Shown in pieces: positions 10,566-18,785 of a DNA stretch of 57,469 bases (position 1 is the first letter of the stretch; each line of letters starts with the position of its first letter). Below the pieces are notes generated by a model. That model was not told where the DNA came from and searched no databases. It saw only the letters and a program-made list of their open reading frames with translations. The position numbers were made by a program, and so were the translations under genes. This DNA is from Methanofastidiosum sp. (GTDB lineage: Archaea; Methanobacteriota_B; Thermococci; Methanofastidiosales; Methanofastidiosaceae): contig JABLXD010000011.1 of assembly GCA_013178285.1 (NCBI GenBank), positions 1-57,469 on the forward strand, written 5' to 3'.

Positions 10566-11360
10566 ATGGCAAGGATAACTTTTTTGGGTAGTGGAGGAGG
10601 AAGATTCATGACCATTACTCAAAAACGAGGAACAGGAGGATTCTATGTTGAAGATAGGATAAAGATTCACGTAGATCCAGGACCTGGGGCACATCTAAGG
10701 GCAATCCAAAATGGGCTTGACCCAAGAAAGACCGAGGCTCTTTTAATCTCCCACTGCCATACAGATCATTTTAATGATGTTCCTATAATGGTTGAGAGCA
10801 TGACTGGGGGCATGTTGAAAAAAGAAGGTTTTGTAGTTGGCAGCAAAAGCGTCATTGAGGGAAGGGATGAGTTTGCTTCGATTATTTTTCCATATTACAG
10901 AAAAAATTTGAAAGCTGTCATATCTCTCTCTGCTGGGGAAAATATTGATATCAAGGGGCAGAAGATCCAAGCATTGAAAGCAAAGCATTCAGACCCATTT
11001 GCGATTGGATATAAAATCTTTACAGATTCAGGCGCCATTTCATATACTTCCGATACTGAGTATTTTAATGGAATGGAAGATCAGTACATTGGGTCTCGTG
11101 TAATGATTCTTAACGTCACAAGACCAAATGGAGATAGAATCCCATTTCATCTTACAACTGACGATGCAAAAAATATCGTAAAAAAGGTAAATCCAGAAGT
11201 GGCAGTTATCACCCATATTGGTTACAAGATGCATTTAAAAGGTGCAGAAGAAGAAAGGCGCTATATACAAGAAAGCACAGGTATTAAAACTTTTATTGCC
11301 GATGAAGGATTAAAGATTTATATGAATGGGCAACTTAGCTACCAAGAGACGGTGAAATAA
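10566..11360 (+). CDS. Metallo-beta-lactamase-fold metal-dependent hydrolase
   Basis: A 264-residue protein of the RNase Z-like branch of the metallo-beta-lactamase fold. The metal-binding HCHTDHFND motif lies near residue 62, with later ligands in KHSDPF, SDTEYF and THIGYK. The substrate cannot be told: candidates are tRNA 3' ends, other RNA, or small phosphodiesters. A GAGGT ribosome binding site precedes the ATG. Its TAA overlaps the ATG of valS (TAATG), so the two form an operon, a weak hint of an RNA-related role. Confidence 0.8.
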   Translation: MARITFLGSGGGRFMTITQKRGTGGFYVEDRIKIHVDPGPGAHLRAIQNGLDPRKTEALLISHCHTDHFNDVPIMVESMTGGMLKKEGFVVGSKSVIEGRDEFASIIFPYYRKNLKAVISLSAGENIDIKGQKIQALKAKHSDPFAIGYKIFTDSGAISYTSDTEYFNGMEDQYIGSRVMILNVTRPNGDRIPFHLTTDDAKNIVKKVNPEVAVITHIGYKMHLKGAEEERRYIQESTGIKTFIADEGLKIYMNGQLSYQETVK

Positions 11361-13966
11361 TGTTGGATAAAGATTACGACGGTAAAAAGATTGAAAAGAA
11401 ATGGCAGAATTATTGGCTTGAAAAAGAGATATTCAAATTCAATCCAGACAAAAATGGCGAAGTATATGTTCTAGATACGCCACCGCCATTTACGTCCGGT
11501 TCACTCCATATGGGTCATGTAATGGATTTCACATGGATTGACTTTGTTCAGAGATACAAGAGAATGAGAGGATTCAACGTCTACTGCCCACAAGGATTTG
11601 ACTGTCACGGCCTTCCAACTGAATTGAAAGTCGAGCATGAGTTTAAGATTTCAAAAGATGATAAAGAAGCTTTCATTGAAAAATGCAAAGAGTGGACTGC
11701 ATATTGTGTTGACAGAATGAGGAGACAGATGACCGATATTGGGTACTTCCCTGATTGGTCAAGAATGTATCTCACAATGAAACCTGAATATGTTAAGCTC
11801 ATTCAAAAGACATTAATTGATTTTTATCACAAAGGCCATCTATTTAGGGAAAAACACCCAATTCTCTGGTGTCCAAAATGCATGACTGCTCTTGCAAAGG
11901 CAGAAGTTGGGTATGAGGAAAAAGATGGAAAACTGTATTATCTTAAACTTCCAGTTGAAGGTGGAAAAGAGCATGTTGAGATTGCCACAACAAGGCCAGA
12001 ACTAATGCCTTCTTGTGTTGGCGTATTCTTTAACCCAAAAGATCCAAGATATGAGAAGTTTAAAGGCAAGAGTGTAGTCCTTCCGCTATTTGAGAGAAAA
12101 GTTCCAATATTATCAGATGAAGAAGTCGATATGTCTTTTGGAACTGGAATAGTTTATTGTTGTACTTATGGTGATGAACAGGATATACTTTGGCAGAAGA
12201 AGTATAATCTTGAAGTAATAACTTCTATAACTGAGGATGGAAGGCTAAAGGCCGGAAAGGATTATGACGGCCTCCCAGTTAAAGAAGCAAGGAAAGTCAT
12301 TGTATCTGAGTTAAATGATTTAGGGCTTCTCATTAAAGAAGAAAAAATGAAGCACAGAGTATTGCTTCACGTTGAAAGAGGTTCATGCAAATCCCCAATT
12401 GAGCTTTTACCTATGGAGCAGTACTTTATCAATGTAAGGGACTACAAGGACATGCTTATTGAAAATGGAAAGAAAATATCCTGGAACCCACAATACATGT
12501 ACGATAGGTTCTATGACTGGACAGACTCAATGGACTGGGACTGGATCATATCCAGACAGAGAGTCTTTGGAACCCCAATTCCTTTCTGGAAATGTAAAAA
12601 ATGTGGGGAGCTAATGCCTGCAAAAGAAGAGTGGCTACCAGTTGATCCAAGATTTGATACGCCAAAAGAAAAATGTAAATGCGGCTCCAATGAATTTATA
12701 GGGGAATCAGATGTATGTGACTGCTGGGTAGATTCATCTGCAACACCTCTTGCAATTTCAAAGTATAATAATGACGAGAAGTTTTTCAGTAAAACTTATC
12801 CTTCAACTATAAGGCCCCAGGGATATGAAATTATTAGAACATGGCTATTTTACACTTTATTTAGGTGTAATCTGATCACAGGAGAAAATCCCTGGAACGA
12901 GACATTAATACATGGGATGGTAGCAGGCCCAGATGGAAGAAAGATGAGTAAATCATTAGGAAATGTTATCGAGCCTGATGAACCCCTTAGTAAGTACTGT
13001 GCTGACGCATTGAGACAGTGGGCGCTTCTTGCATCCAAGGGAGAAGACTTCCCATTCACCTGGAAAGAAATAGAGCATGGTAACAGATTTTTAACTAAAC
13101 TCTGGAACGTTTCAAGATTTATTGAGATGAATATATCTGATGCAAACACCAAAAACATTGATCTTGATTCACTTACAGTATCTGATAAATGGATTTTATC
13201 AAAGCTATCTGAGCTAATCAAGTTATCAAGAAAGGAGCTTGATGACTATAGTTTTGCTCTAGTTTTAAAGGAAATAAGAACATTCTTGTGGCATGAAGTT
13301 GCTGATAATTATATTGAGGTAGTCAAATACAGATTGTATAATAACGTGAAAAAAGACGAGGCAGCATTTACTTTAAAGACCCTGCTTAGAAATCTAATCG
13401 GATTGATTTCACCATACATACCGCATATAACTGAGGAGATATACAATGAAATCTTTAGTGATGAAGGAATAAACAGCATTCACCTCACAGAGTATCCCTC
13501 ATTTGAATTCTACGATAAAGAGGCTTTCGAAAAAGGAGAAATTCTAAAGGACATAACTGTTGCAATAAGAAGGTACAAATCTGACCTTAAGATGCCATTA
13601 AATGCACCCCTAAATGCGGCGGTAGTTTACACTGAAAAGAATATTGAAGAACTCTCAGAGGACATTTCAAAGTCTATGAACGTTTCAAATCTAGAACTTA
13701 AGAGTGGAAAGCCAGATATTGACGAGAAGATAATCGAAGTCATACCACGATATGATATTATAGGGCCAAAGTTTGGGAAGGACGTCCAAAAAGTAAAGAC
13801 TCTTTTGAGAGATAATATATCAAGTCTTGAAGAAAATGGAAAGATCACAGTCGATGGATTTGAGCTCGATAGGGACTATGTTGAAAGAGTAGAGCGTGAA
13901 TTCTTCAAAAAAGGTATGAAAGTAAATATCATAAAGGACAAGAACTTTATTATTGAAATCTTATAA
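11360..13966 (+). CDS. valS: Valyl-tRNA synthetase
   Basis: Class I aminoacyl-tRNA synthetase charging tRNA-Val, 868 residues. The HIGH-type motif is seen as GSLHMGH near residue 48 and the KMSKS motif as GRKMSKSLGN near residue 532. An editing (CP1) domain lies between, with a TTRPE motif near residue 210. Zinc-knuckle cysteines occur near 412-440. The anticodon-binding helical domain fills the last third. Length and order fit archaeal ValS. It is translationally linked to the upstream metallo-beta-lactamase gene and followed by a T-rich stretch (13979-13990). Confidence 0.95.
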   Translation: MLDKDYDGKKIEKKWQNYWLEKEIFKFNPDKNGEVYVLDTPPPFTSGSLHMGHVMDFTWIDFVQRYKRMRGFNVYCPQGFDCHGLPTELKVEHEFKISKDDKEAFIEKCKEWTAYCVDRMRRQMTDIGYFPDWSRMYLTMKPEYVKLIQKTLIDFYHKGHLFREKHPILWCPKCMTALAKAEVGYEEKDGKLYYLKLPVEGGKEHVEIATTRPELMPSCVGVFFNPKDPRYEKFKGKSVVLPLFERKVPILSDEEVDMSFGTGIVYCCTYGDEQDILWQKKYNLEVITSITEDGRLKAGKDYDGLPVKEARKVIVSELNDLGLLIKEEKMKHRVLLHVERGSCKSPIELLPMEQYFINVRDYKDMLIENGKKISWNPQYMYDRFYDWTDSMDWDWIISRQRVFGTPIPFWKCKKCGELMPAKEEWLPVDPRFDTPKEKCKCGSNEFIGESDVCDCWVDSSATPLAISKYNNDEKFFSKTYPSTIRPQGYEIIRTWLFYTLFRCNLITGENPWNETLIHGMVAGPDGRKMSKSLGNVIEPDEPLSKYCADALRQWALLASKGEDFPFTWKEIEHGNRFLTKLWNVSRFIEMNISDANTKNIDLDSLTVSDKWILSKLSELIKLSRKELDDYSFALVLKEIRTFLWHEVADNYIEVVKYRLYNNVKKDEAAFTLKTLLRNLIGLISPYIPHITEEIYNEIFSDEGINSIHLTEYPSFEFYDKEAFEKGEILKDITVAIRRYKSDLKMPLNAPLNAAVVYTEKNIEELSEDISKSMNVSNLELKSGKPDIDEKIIEVIPRYDIIGPKFGKDVQKVKTLLRDNISSLEENGKITVDGFELDRDYVERVEREFFKKGMKVNIIKDKNFIIEIL

Positions 13967-14001
13967 AAACACTTTTATATTTTTTTTATAATTTATATTT
14001 A

Positions 14002-14790
14002 ATGGTTTATTTGAAAGTAGCATACAATGGGAGAGAGTTTTATGGCTCACAATCCCAGCCCGACGTTAGAACAGTTGAAGGGGACATAATTCAAACTCTG
14101 AAAAATGATGGTATAAATGCAATTAACTATGGCTTTCTATCTAGAACTGATAGAGGTGTATCCGCACTTTCAAATATTTTAAGGTTAGAAGTTGAAGACG
14201 ATATAAACATAAGAAAATTGACCCATTCACTTGAAGATATCTGGGTATATGGTAAAACAAATAGGGAGGTTAAGTTTCCCTTTACTAAAACTTATAGATA
14301 TTATCTTTTTGACAAAAACTATGATGAAACTCTCGTATCAAAAGGATTATCTTTTTTTAATGGAAATCATGACTTCTTTTCATTTTCAAAGTACAATGGA
14401 ATTGATGAAACAAAAAGGACTATCGAAACAAGTTATAGAAAGGAAGGCCCAGTTTTTATTCTTGAATTTAAAGGTAATGGATTTTTATGGCAGATGATTA
14501 GGAGGATTGTTGGTTCTATAGTCGAATATGCCACAGGGGATCTAACTGAAGAGGATATCGTCTCTTCTTTAAATGGCGATATAGTCATCAGTACAATACC
14601 TTTTCCCCCAGAATATCTTCTCCTTTATAATATTGAAACAAAATGTGATATGTACTACGATGACTACGTTTTAAGATCATTAAAAAGAAGGTTCAATGAA
14701 CTTTTTAGTGATTTTTCTGTAAGGGCTCTTTTAGAAAAAGATAGTTTGGCATATATCAGAGAAACAGAAAAACTTATTAATAGAGATTAA
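14002..14790 (+). CDS. truA: tRNA pseudouridine synthase A
   Basis: Makes pseudouridine in the tRNA anticodon arm (positions 38-40). The catalytic aspartate is in the SRTDRGVSA motif near residue 50. The KTYRYYLF and FLWQMIRRIVG motifs of the TruA fold follow near residues 93 and 160. Length is 262 residues. The TATAATTTATATTTA tract directly before the ATG probably holds the promoter, leaving little or no leader. tRNA-Gln follows 15 bases after the stop. Confidence 0.93.
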   Translation: MVYLKVAYNGREFYGSQSQPDVRTVEGDIIQTLKNDGINAINYGFLSRTDRGVSALSNILRLEVEDDINIRKLTHSLEDIWVYGKTNREVKFPFTKTYRYYLFDKNYDETLVSKGLSFFNGNHDFFSFSKYNGIDETKRTIETSYRKEGPVFILEFKGNGFLWQMIRRIVGSIVEYATGDLTEEDIVSSLNGDIVISTIPFPPEYLLLYNIETKCDMYYDDYVLRSLKRRFNELFSDFSVRALLEKDSLAYIRETEKLINRD

Positions 14791-14805
14791 TCTTTTGATT
14801 CTAAC

Positions 14806-14878
14806 AGCCGGGTAGGGTAGTGGTCAATCCTTCGAGGCTCTGGACCTTGAGACGGTGGTTCGAATCCGCCCCCGGCTA
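14806..14878 (+). tRNA. tRNA-Gln (anticodon CTG)
   Basis: A full cloverleaf can be drawn: acceptor AGCCGGG (14806-14812) with CCCGGCT (14871-14877); D stem GGGT with ATCC; anticodon stem CGAGG/CCTTG with loop CTCTGGA, giving anticodon CTG that reads CAG; T stem GGTGG/CCGCC with loop TTCGAAT; discriminator A. No intron is seen and CCA is not encoded. It lies close behind truA on the same strand. Confidence 0.95.
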
Positions 14879-14955
14879 CTCCTTCTTTTTAAATCTATTA
14901 AAATCTGTAGTATTTAAGAATTAATAAAATATTAATACAATATTGAAGTAAAAAA

Positions 14956-15219
14956 TTAACCCCAATCTTCGCCATCAATATATATCCAGAGTTCTCCAGT
15001 GAGCGCTGATCTTTCATCGCATTTCTGGTAGTACTTTTTAAAGGTCGTCTTTGTGGAAGCTGCGATTGAGCATATGCCTATCTCTTTTTCATCATCCTTT
15101 TGAATAAGATTATCGCAATTAACACAAACGTGTGGCCCTTTTCTATCTATAAGACTCATCTTATCCCGTAGGCTATTTTTAATTATTGATTTAAATATTT
15201 TGCTACTTGAAGGTGGCAT
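14956..15219 (-). CDS. Small cysteine-motif protein, unknown
   Basis: I do not recognise this 87-residue protein. The core has CVNCDNL, then GICSIAA, then YYQKCDERSA, so four cysteines that could hold zinc or an iron-sulfur centre. It ends in an aspartate-rich tail. Two starts are possible: ATG at 15219, about 35 bases from a shared TATA-like element and without ribosome binding site, or ATG at 15159 (67 residues), preceded by GGGATAAG. It is divergent from the winged-helix gene at 15280. Confidence 0.6.
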   Translation of the reverse strand: MPPSSSKIFKSIIKNSLRDKMSLIDRKGPHVCVNCDNLIQKDDEKEIGICSIAASTKTTFKKYYQKCDERSALTGELWIYIDGEDWG

Positions 15220-15251
15220 GATTTCTTTTTAGCTTAATCAAAAGCAAATAA

Positions 15252-15259
15252 TTTTAAAG
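15252..15259. promoter_or_regulatory. TATA-like element shared by divergent genes
   Basis: TTTTAAAG (15252-15259) is nearly symmetric. It lies about 25 bases before the ATG at 15280 on the plus strand, the distance of a leaderless archaeal promoter, and about 35 bases from the minus-strand start at 15219. One element may serve both. Inferred from spacing. Confidence 0.45.
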
Positions 15260-15279
15260 TTAGAGTTAAAATAGTCGTT

Positions 15280-15819
15280 ATGAATGATTTAAAGGAGCTT
15301 TTTTTCAATAGAAAAACAGTCGAGATCTTGCTTAGCATGCTTGAAGAAGAAAAACCTAGGTACCCAAAAGTGATTGCCGAGGAAGTTGGCTCCATATATC
15401 CACACGTTTTTAATATATTAAAAGAACTTGAAGAAGTTGGGCTAGTTGAATCCTATAAGGAAGGGCGAATAAGATTCATTAGACTTACAGCGGAAGGTAG
15501 GAAAATAACAGAGAAGTTTCAGGATATATATTCCGACTTAGATACATTTGAACAAAAATTCTCTGAAGAAAGAAAAAGAGAAGATGCTATTGCAATAAAA
15601 AGATTTAGCGAGAGTATCAAGTCAATTGAGCAAAGGCTTCTTTCTGAAAATCTTGACAAGAAGGATAGTTTTAAGGAAGTTTTGAAACTATCCAAGTTAA
15701 GGACAGAACTTGAAAGGACTAACTTTAGAAGTGATAACGACAGGGAAGAAAAGAATAAATTACTAAAGAGGATTTATTATATTGAAGAAAAAGCAAAGTT
15801 ACTTTTGATAAAGTTCTAA
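15280..15819 (+). CDS. Winged-helix transcriptional regulator (MarR/ArsR-like)
   Basis: A 179-residue protein. Residues about 5-75 form a winged helix: the recognition region reads PKVIAEEVGSIYPHVFNILK, and a wing carries EGRIRFIRLTAEGRK. The remaining 100 residues are a charged coiled coil, probably for dimerisation. The ligand and targets are unknown. The ATG follows a TATA-like element by about 25 bases, so the transcript is probably leaderless. The gene converges with the one at 15816 and overlaps it by four bases. Confidence 0.75.
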   Translation: MNDLKELFFNRKTVEILLSMLEEEKPRYPKVIAEEVGSIYPHVFNILKELEEVGLVESYKEGRIRFIRLTAEGRKITEKFQDIYSDLDTFEQKFSEERKREDAIAIKRFSESIKSIEQRLLSENLDKKDSFKEVLKLSKLRTELERTNFRSDNDREEKNKLLKRIYYIEEKAKLLLIKF

Positions 15820-16175
15820 GCCCCGGCCCTTTCAACGTAAATTGAGAGGACATCTACCCAGGCTGTTTCAAAACCTTTTTCTTCTTCAGTTCTAAAGGCA
15901 TCTGTTGCCCTTTTTGTAGATTCTAGAAGTAGCTTTTTTAGATCTCTTTTGTCAATCTCTTTTGAGGCTGCTCTGCAGATAATTGAATCTCTGTCATTTT
16001 TTTCCATTGAGGTTACAATACCGTTTATGGCCTTTGCGTAACCTTTATTGAATTCTGTGTCTCCTAAATGTTCAGCAATCTGAAGATAGTTTTCTCTTGC
16101 TTTTTTCAAGTCTCCATTTTCTAAGTATGATACTAACAATTTTAATCTAAGTTTTACCTTTTCCAAATAAATCAC
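15816..16175 (-). CDS. Small helical protein, unknown, co-transcribed with fibrillarin
   Basis: An all-helical 119-residue protein that I cannot assign to a family. The N-terminal helices (KARENYLQIAEHLGD and so on) resemble TPR-like pairs. Its ATG overlaps the stop of fibrillarin by four bases, so it is the second gene of that operon. In many archaea this slot near fibrillarin is occupied by Nop5, but this protein is far too short for Nop5 and shows no Nop domain. Confidence 0.6.
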   Translation of the reverse strand: MIYLEKVKLRLKLLVSYLENGDLKKARENYLQIAEHLGDTEFNKGYAKAINGIVTSMEKNDRDSIICRAASKEIDKRDLKKLLLESTKRATDAFRTEEEKGFETAWVDVLSIYVERAGA

Positions 16176-16822
16176 CTTAAAGTTGCAATAATAATAATGT
16201 GGTCTTTTTCATATGGTGAAAGATCAATAGTTTCTATAATATCAAATTTTTTTTCAAGCTGCTTTATTTCTTCTTTGAAGATTTCTTCTGGCGGCTTAGC
16301 AGAATCAATGCTTCTTGCCTTAACACAATAGAAGACTGTTCCGCCCTTTTTTAGATACACTGAATTCTTTACCAGTATCTCTCTCTGGTGTTTTTGGGCA
16401 ACATCCTGGTATATAAAATCAACTTGCTCAATCAAACCTGAGTAAAGATGTGGGCTTGAGGCGTCTTCAAGTATTGGGTAGATATTGTCTCGGACTTCAC
16501 TGATATTGAGAAACTGTCTCATACTCCTCTCAGATATCTCAACAGAGAATATTTTTCCATTTTCTACAATGTCTGAGATATGGGAAACAGTAGTCCCTGT
16601 TGCTGCGCCAAGGTATAATATTTTTGAATCTTTTTTGAAAGGCAGATCCCTGTATCCTTTCATTATTGTAGCTGCAAGTTTTGACCTTCTCGGATTCCAC
16701 TCTCTTAGCTCCTTTCCTTTGAAGTCAATTAACTTTTCACCGTATACTCTCTCCCCTCTAGTAAGATTTTTTGTGAAAAGCTTGTCACCATCAATAAAAA
16801 CATTTGTAAAAATCTCTTCCAT
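16172..16822 (-). CDS. flpA: Fibrillarin-like rRNA/tRNA 2'-O-methyltransferase
   Basis: Catalytic subunit of the archaeal box C/D ribonucleoprotein, which methylates ribose 2'-OH at sites chosen by guide RNAs. The SAM-binding motif reads ILYLGAATGTTVSH near residue 63, with SVEISERSM near 95 and DFIYQDVAQ near 133. Length is 216 residues, normal for archaeal fibrillarin. A small helical protein is encoded directly after it. Confidence 0.93.
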   Translation of the reverse strand: MEEIFTNVFIDGDKLFTKNLTRGERVYGEKLIDFKGKELREWNPRRSKLAATIMKGYRDLPFKKDSKILYLGAATGTTVSHISDIVENGKIFSVEISERSMRQFLNISEVRDNIYPILEDASSPHLYSGLIEQVDFIYQDVAQKHQREILVKNSVYLKKGGTVFYCVKARSIDSAKPPEEIFKEEIKQLEKKFDIIETIDLSPYEKDHIIIIATLR

Positions 16823-16874
16823 TAGAGATACTATCCAATGTGACTATAAAAGTATTTCTAAATAAAAAAATATT

Positions 16875-17258
16875 TTACTGTTTCCAGTAAATACGATCTA
16901 TGCTAAGTTCATATCTTGAGACTCTCTTTTCTGGGTCAGGGAAAGATATTGTGAAGCTTTTTTTTGCTTTATCATTTACTTCTTTCACGATAACTCTATC
17001 GATACCTAGTTCCTTCCCGTCCTTTGCGTAGTACTGCCCTTTTATTGAAAAGTCAGTTGCATCTTTGCCACAATTATTAATTGCTTCTCCAGATACAATT
17101 AACTTATCTGATTCCCACTTGACTGTTGTAATTGCTAAATCTGGTGTGCATCCAGGTATCTCTTTATCTTTGATAATTACCCCTTCTGGAGTCTGAGCTA
17201 TGCAGCCAATTAAAAGAGATGTTAAGATAAGAGTAGAAATTAAAATTATTTTTTTCAT
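16875..17258 (-). CDS. Secreted lipoprotein with FxLYD-like domain
   Basis: A 127-residue protein. The N-terminus is a lipoprotein signal: two lysines, a hydrophobic run and a lipobox LLIGC, so the cysteine near residue 19 is probably lipidated and the protein sits on the outer face of the membrane. The rest looks like a single beta-sandwich of the FxLYD type (LIVSGEAINNCG, then a KGQYYAKDGKEL strand pair). Such domains are common add-ons in archaeal lipoproteins; no specific role can be named. Confidence 0.7.
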   Translation of the reverse strand: MKKIILISTLILTSLLIGCIAQTPEGVIIKDKEIPGCTPDLAITTVKWESDKLIVSGEAINNCGKDATDFSIKGQYYAKDGKELGIDRVIVKEVNDKAKKSFTISFPDPEKRVSRYELSIDRIYWKQ

Positions 17259-17297
17259 TTCATCCCTTTATTTATTTGATTTTGGATATTTTTAAGT

Positions 17298-18488
17298 TTA
17301 ACTTTTTATTCTTCGTAGCTTATTCAATGAGAGCAATCCTAAGAGCGGTCCTAAAAATAATATTGAAAAAGCATACTTCCAGCTAACAATATCAACAACT
17401 ATTGGTATTAGTTTAATTGAGATGATTGATATGAAAAATCCAATTGCAAGCTGTATCGTAACTGCAGTCCCCATATATTTTTTATCCCCTACTTCTGTAG
17501 CCATACCCGAATACTGAGGGCTATCTGCAACTACACTCATTCCCCAGATCAAAGCAATAATAATCATTGCAATGTTATTGACTCCAAAAGTAAATCCAAT
17601 TATTAGAGAACAGAAACCGCTTATTGAAAGCATTAGAATGTTAAACTGGGGCTTCCCAATCTTATCAGCAATGAAACCACCAAAGAATGTTGTCAAAGAG
17701 CCAAAGAGAAAGATTAGGAAGGTGATTAGTGAAAAGAATAAAATTGAATTATCATTTGCTCCAGATTTAAGATAGGATTCCCTTAAGAAAATTGGGATCC
17801 ATGCCCACATTGCATATAGTTCCCACATGTGGCCAAAATACCCATAGTTTACCAGTTTTAATTTTTGATTTTTTAGTATATCCCTCAAATTTTCTATTCT
17901 GAACTTTATTGTTCCTGCAGTGTAAGGCCCTTCATTTACAAACACAAAAACTAGTATGGCACTTACCAAAGAAGCAAGACCAGAAAAACTAATCAAGATT
18001 CGCCATTCAGGTATGCCTGTTAGATTAAAAAGGTAGGGCATCCCGGAGCCTAGGGCTAGTGAAGCGCCCATACATCCAACTGCAAATCCTCTTTTCTTTT
18101 GAAACCAAGAAGAAGCTAGTTTCATTCCTGGAGGGTATACTCCTGCCAAGAAAAATCCTGTAAAAAATCTAAGCACAAGTAGCAGTGAAAAAGATTCAAC
18201 AAAGAAAGCTACTATAAAACTTGTTAGGCCACCAAGAGCTGCTGATGCTGCAAACACGTTTTTTGTTTTGAATACATCCGGCAAGTTAAGAACTGCATAG
18301 GTAAGAGCGCCGACTATGAATCCTATTGTTACTATTATACTTAGTAAACTTTTTTGAGAAGTTGTAAGGTTAAAATATTCTGTTAGTTGGGGGATTACCG
18401 CATTAGCACTAAACCAGAGCGAGAAGGATAAAATTGCAGATAAGGATAAAATGATTAGAATTTTTAAACGTGATTCAAAATGAAACAT
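17298..18488 (-). CDS. MFS transporter
   Basis: A 396-residue membrane protein with about 12 hydrophobic segments in two halves, typical of the major facilitator superfamily. The loop after helix 2 (LPDVFKTKNVFAAS) and GFFLAGVYPPGMKLASSWF near residue 115 resemble the nitrate/nitrite and cyanate branch (NNP/CynX-like). The substrate is not determinable. No neighbouring enzyme gene suggests one. Confidence 0.8.
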   Translation of the reverse strand: MFHFESRLKILIILSLSAILSFSLWFSANAVIPQLTEYFNLTTSQKSLLSIIVTIGFIVGALTYAVLNLPDVFKTKNVFAASAALGGLTSFIVAFFVESFSLLLVLRFFTGFFLAGVYPPGMKLASSWFQKKRGFAVGCMGASLALGSGMPYLFNLTGIPEWRILISFSGLASLVSAILVFVFVNEGPYTAGTIKFRIENLRDILKNQKLKLVNYGYFGHMWELYAMWAWIPIFLRESYLKSGANDNSILFFSLITFLIFLFGSLTTFFGGFIADKIGKPQFNILMLSISGFCSLIIGFTFGVNNIAMIIIALIWGMSVVADSPQYSGMATEVGDKKYMGTAVTIQLAIGFFISIISIKLIPIVVDIVSWKYAFSILFLGPLLGLLSLNKLRRIKS

Positions 18489-18785
18489 GGATTAGTAAAA
18501 GTCTATGGAAATATAAAGATTTGTTTCATTGAATCTATGAAACTATATAAATTCTCAAACATAGGGTAAATTTTAGATGAAGATAAACTCCTCTTAATCA
18601 AAAAAGAAAGTAAATACAATGGGAAAATTCTTAGAAGTTTCGAAGATACTCACAGACACTTGAAGAATTCAAGAAGATGCTAGGGCTTGTTAAACTTTCA
18701 ATTCTAATCTTGAACTGAGAGCAGATGCGGGAACTTACTTATTATAAATTAAAAAAGAAAAACAGTATTTTATTTTTCTTTATAT
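18489..18785. other. Gap with possible decayed coding remnant
   Basis: This 297-base gap holds no intact gene. On the plus strand, 18575-18715 can be read as a short broken protein segment (DKLLLIKKESKYNGKIL, then SFEDTH, then a shift into EEFKKMLGL). It has the feel of the tail of an AbrB-type antitoxin or another small protein with at least one frameshift. No promoter or complete reading frame supports expression. The reading as a remnant is tentative. Confidence 0.3.
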
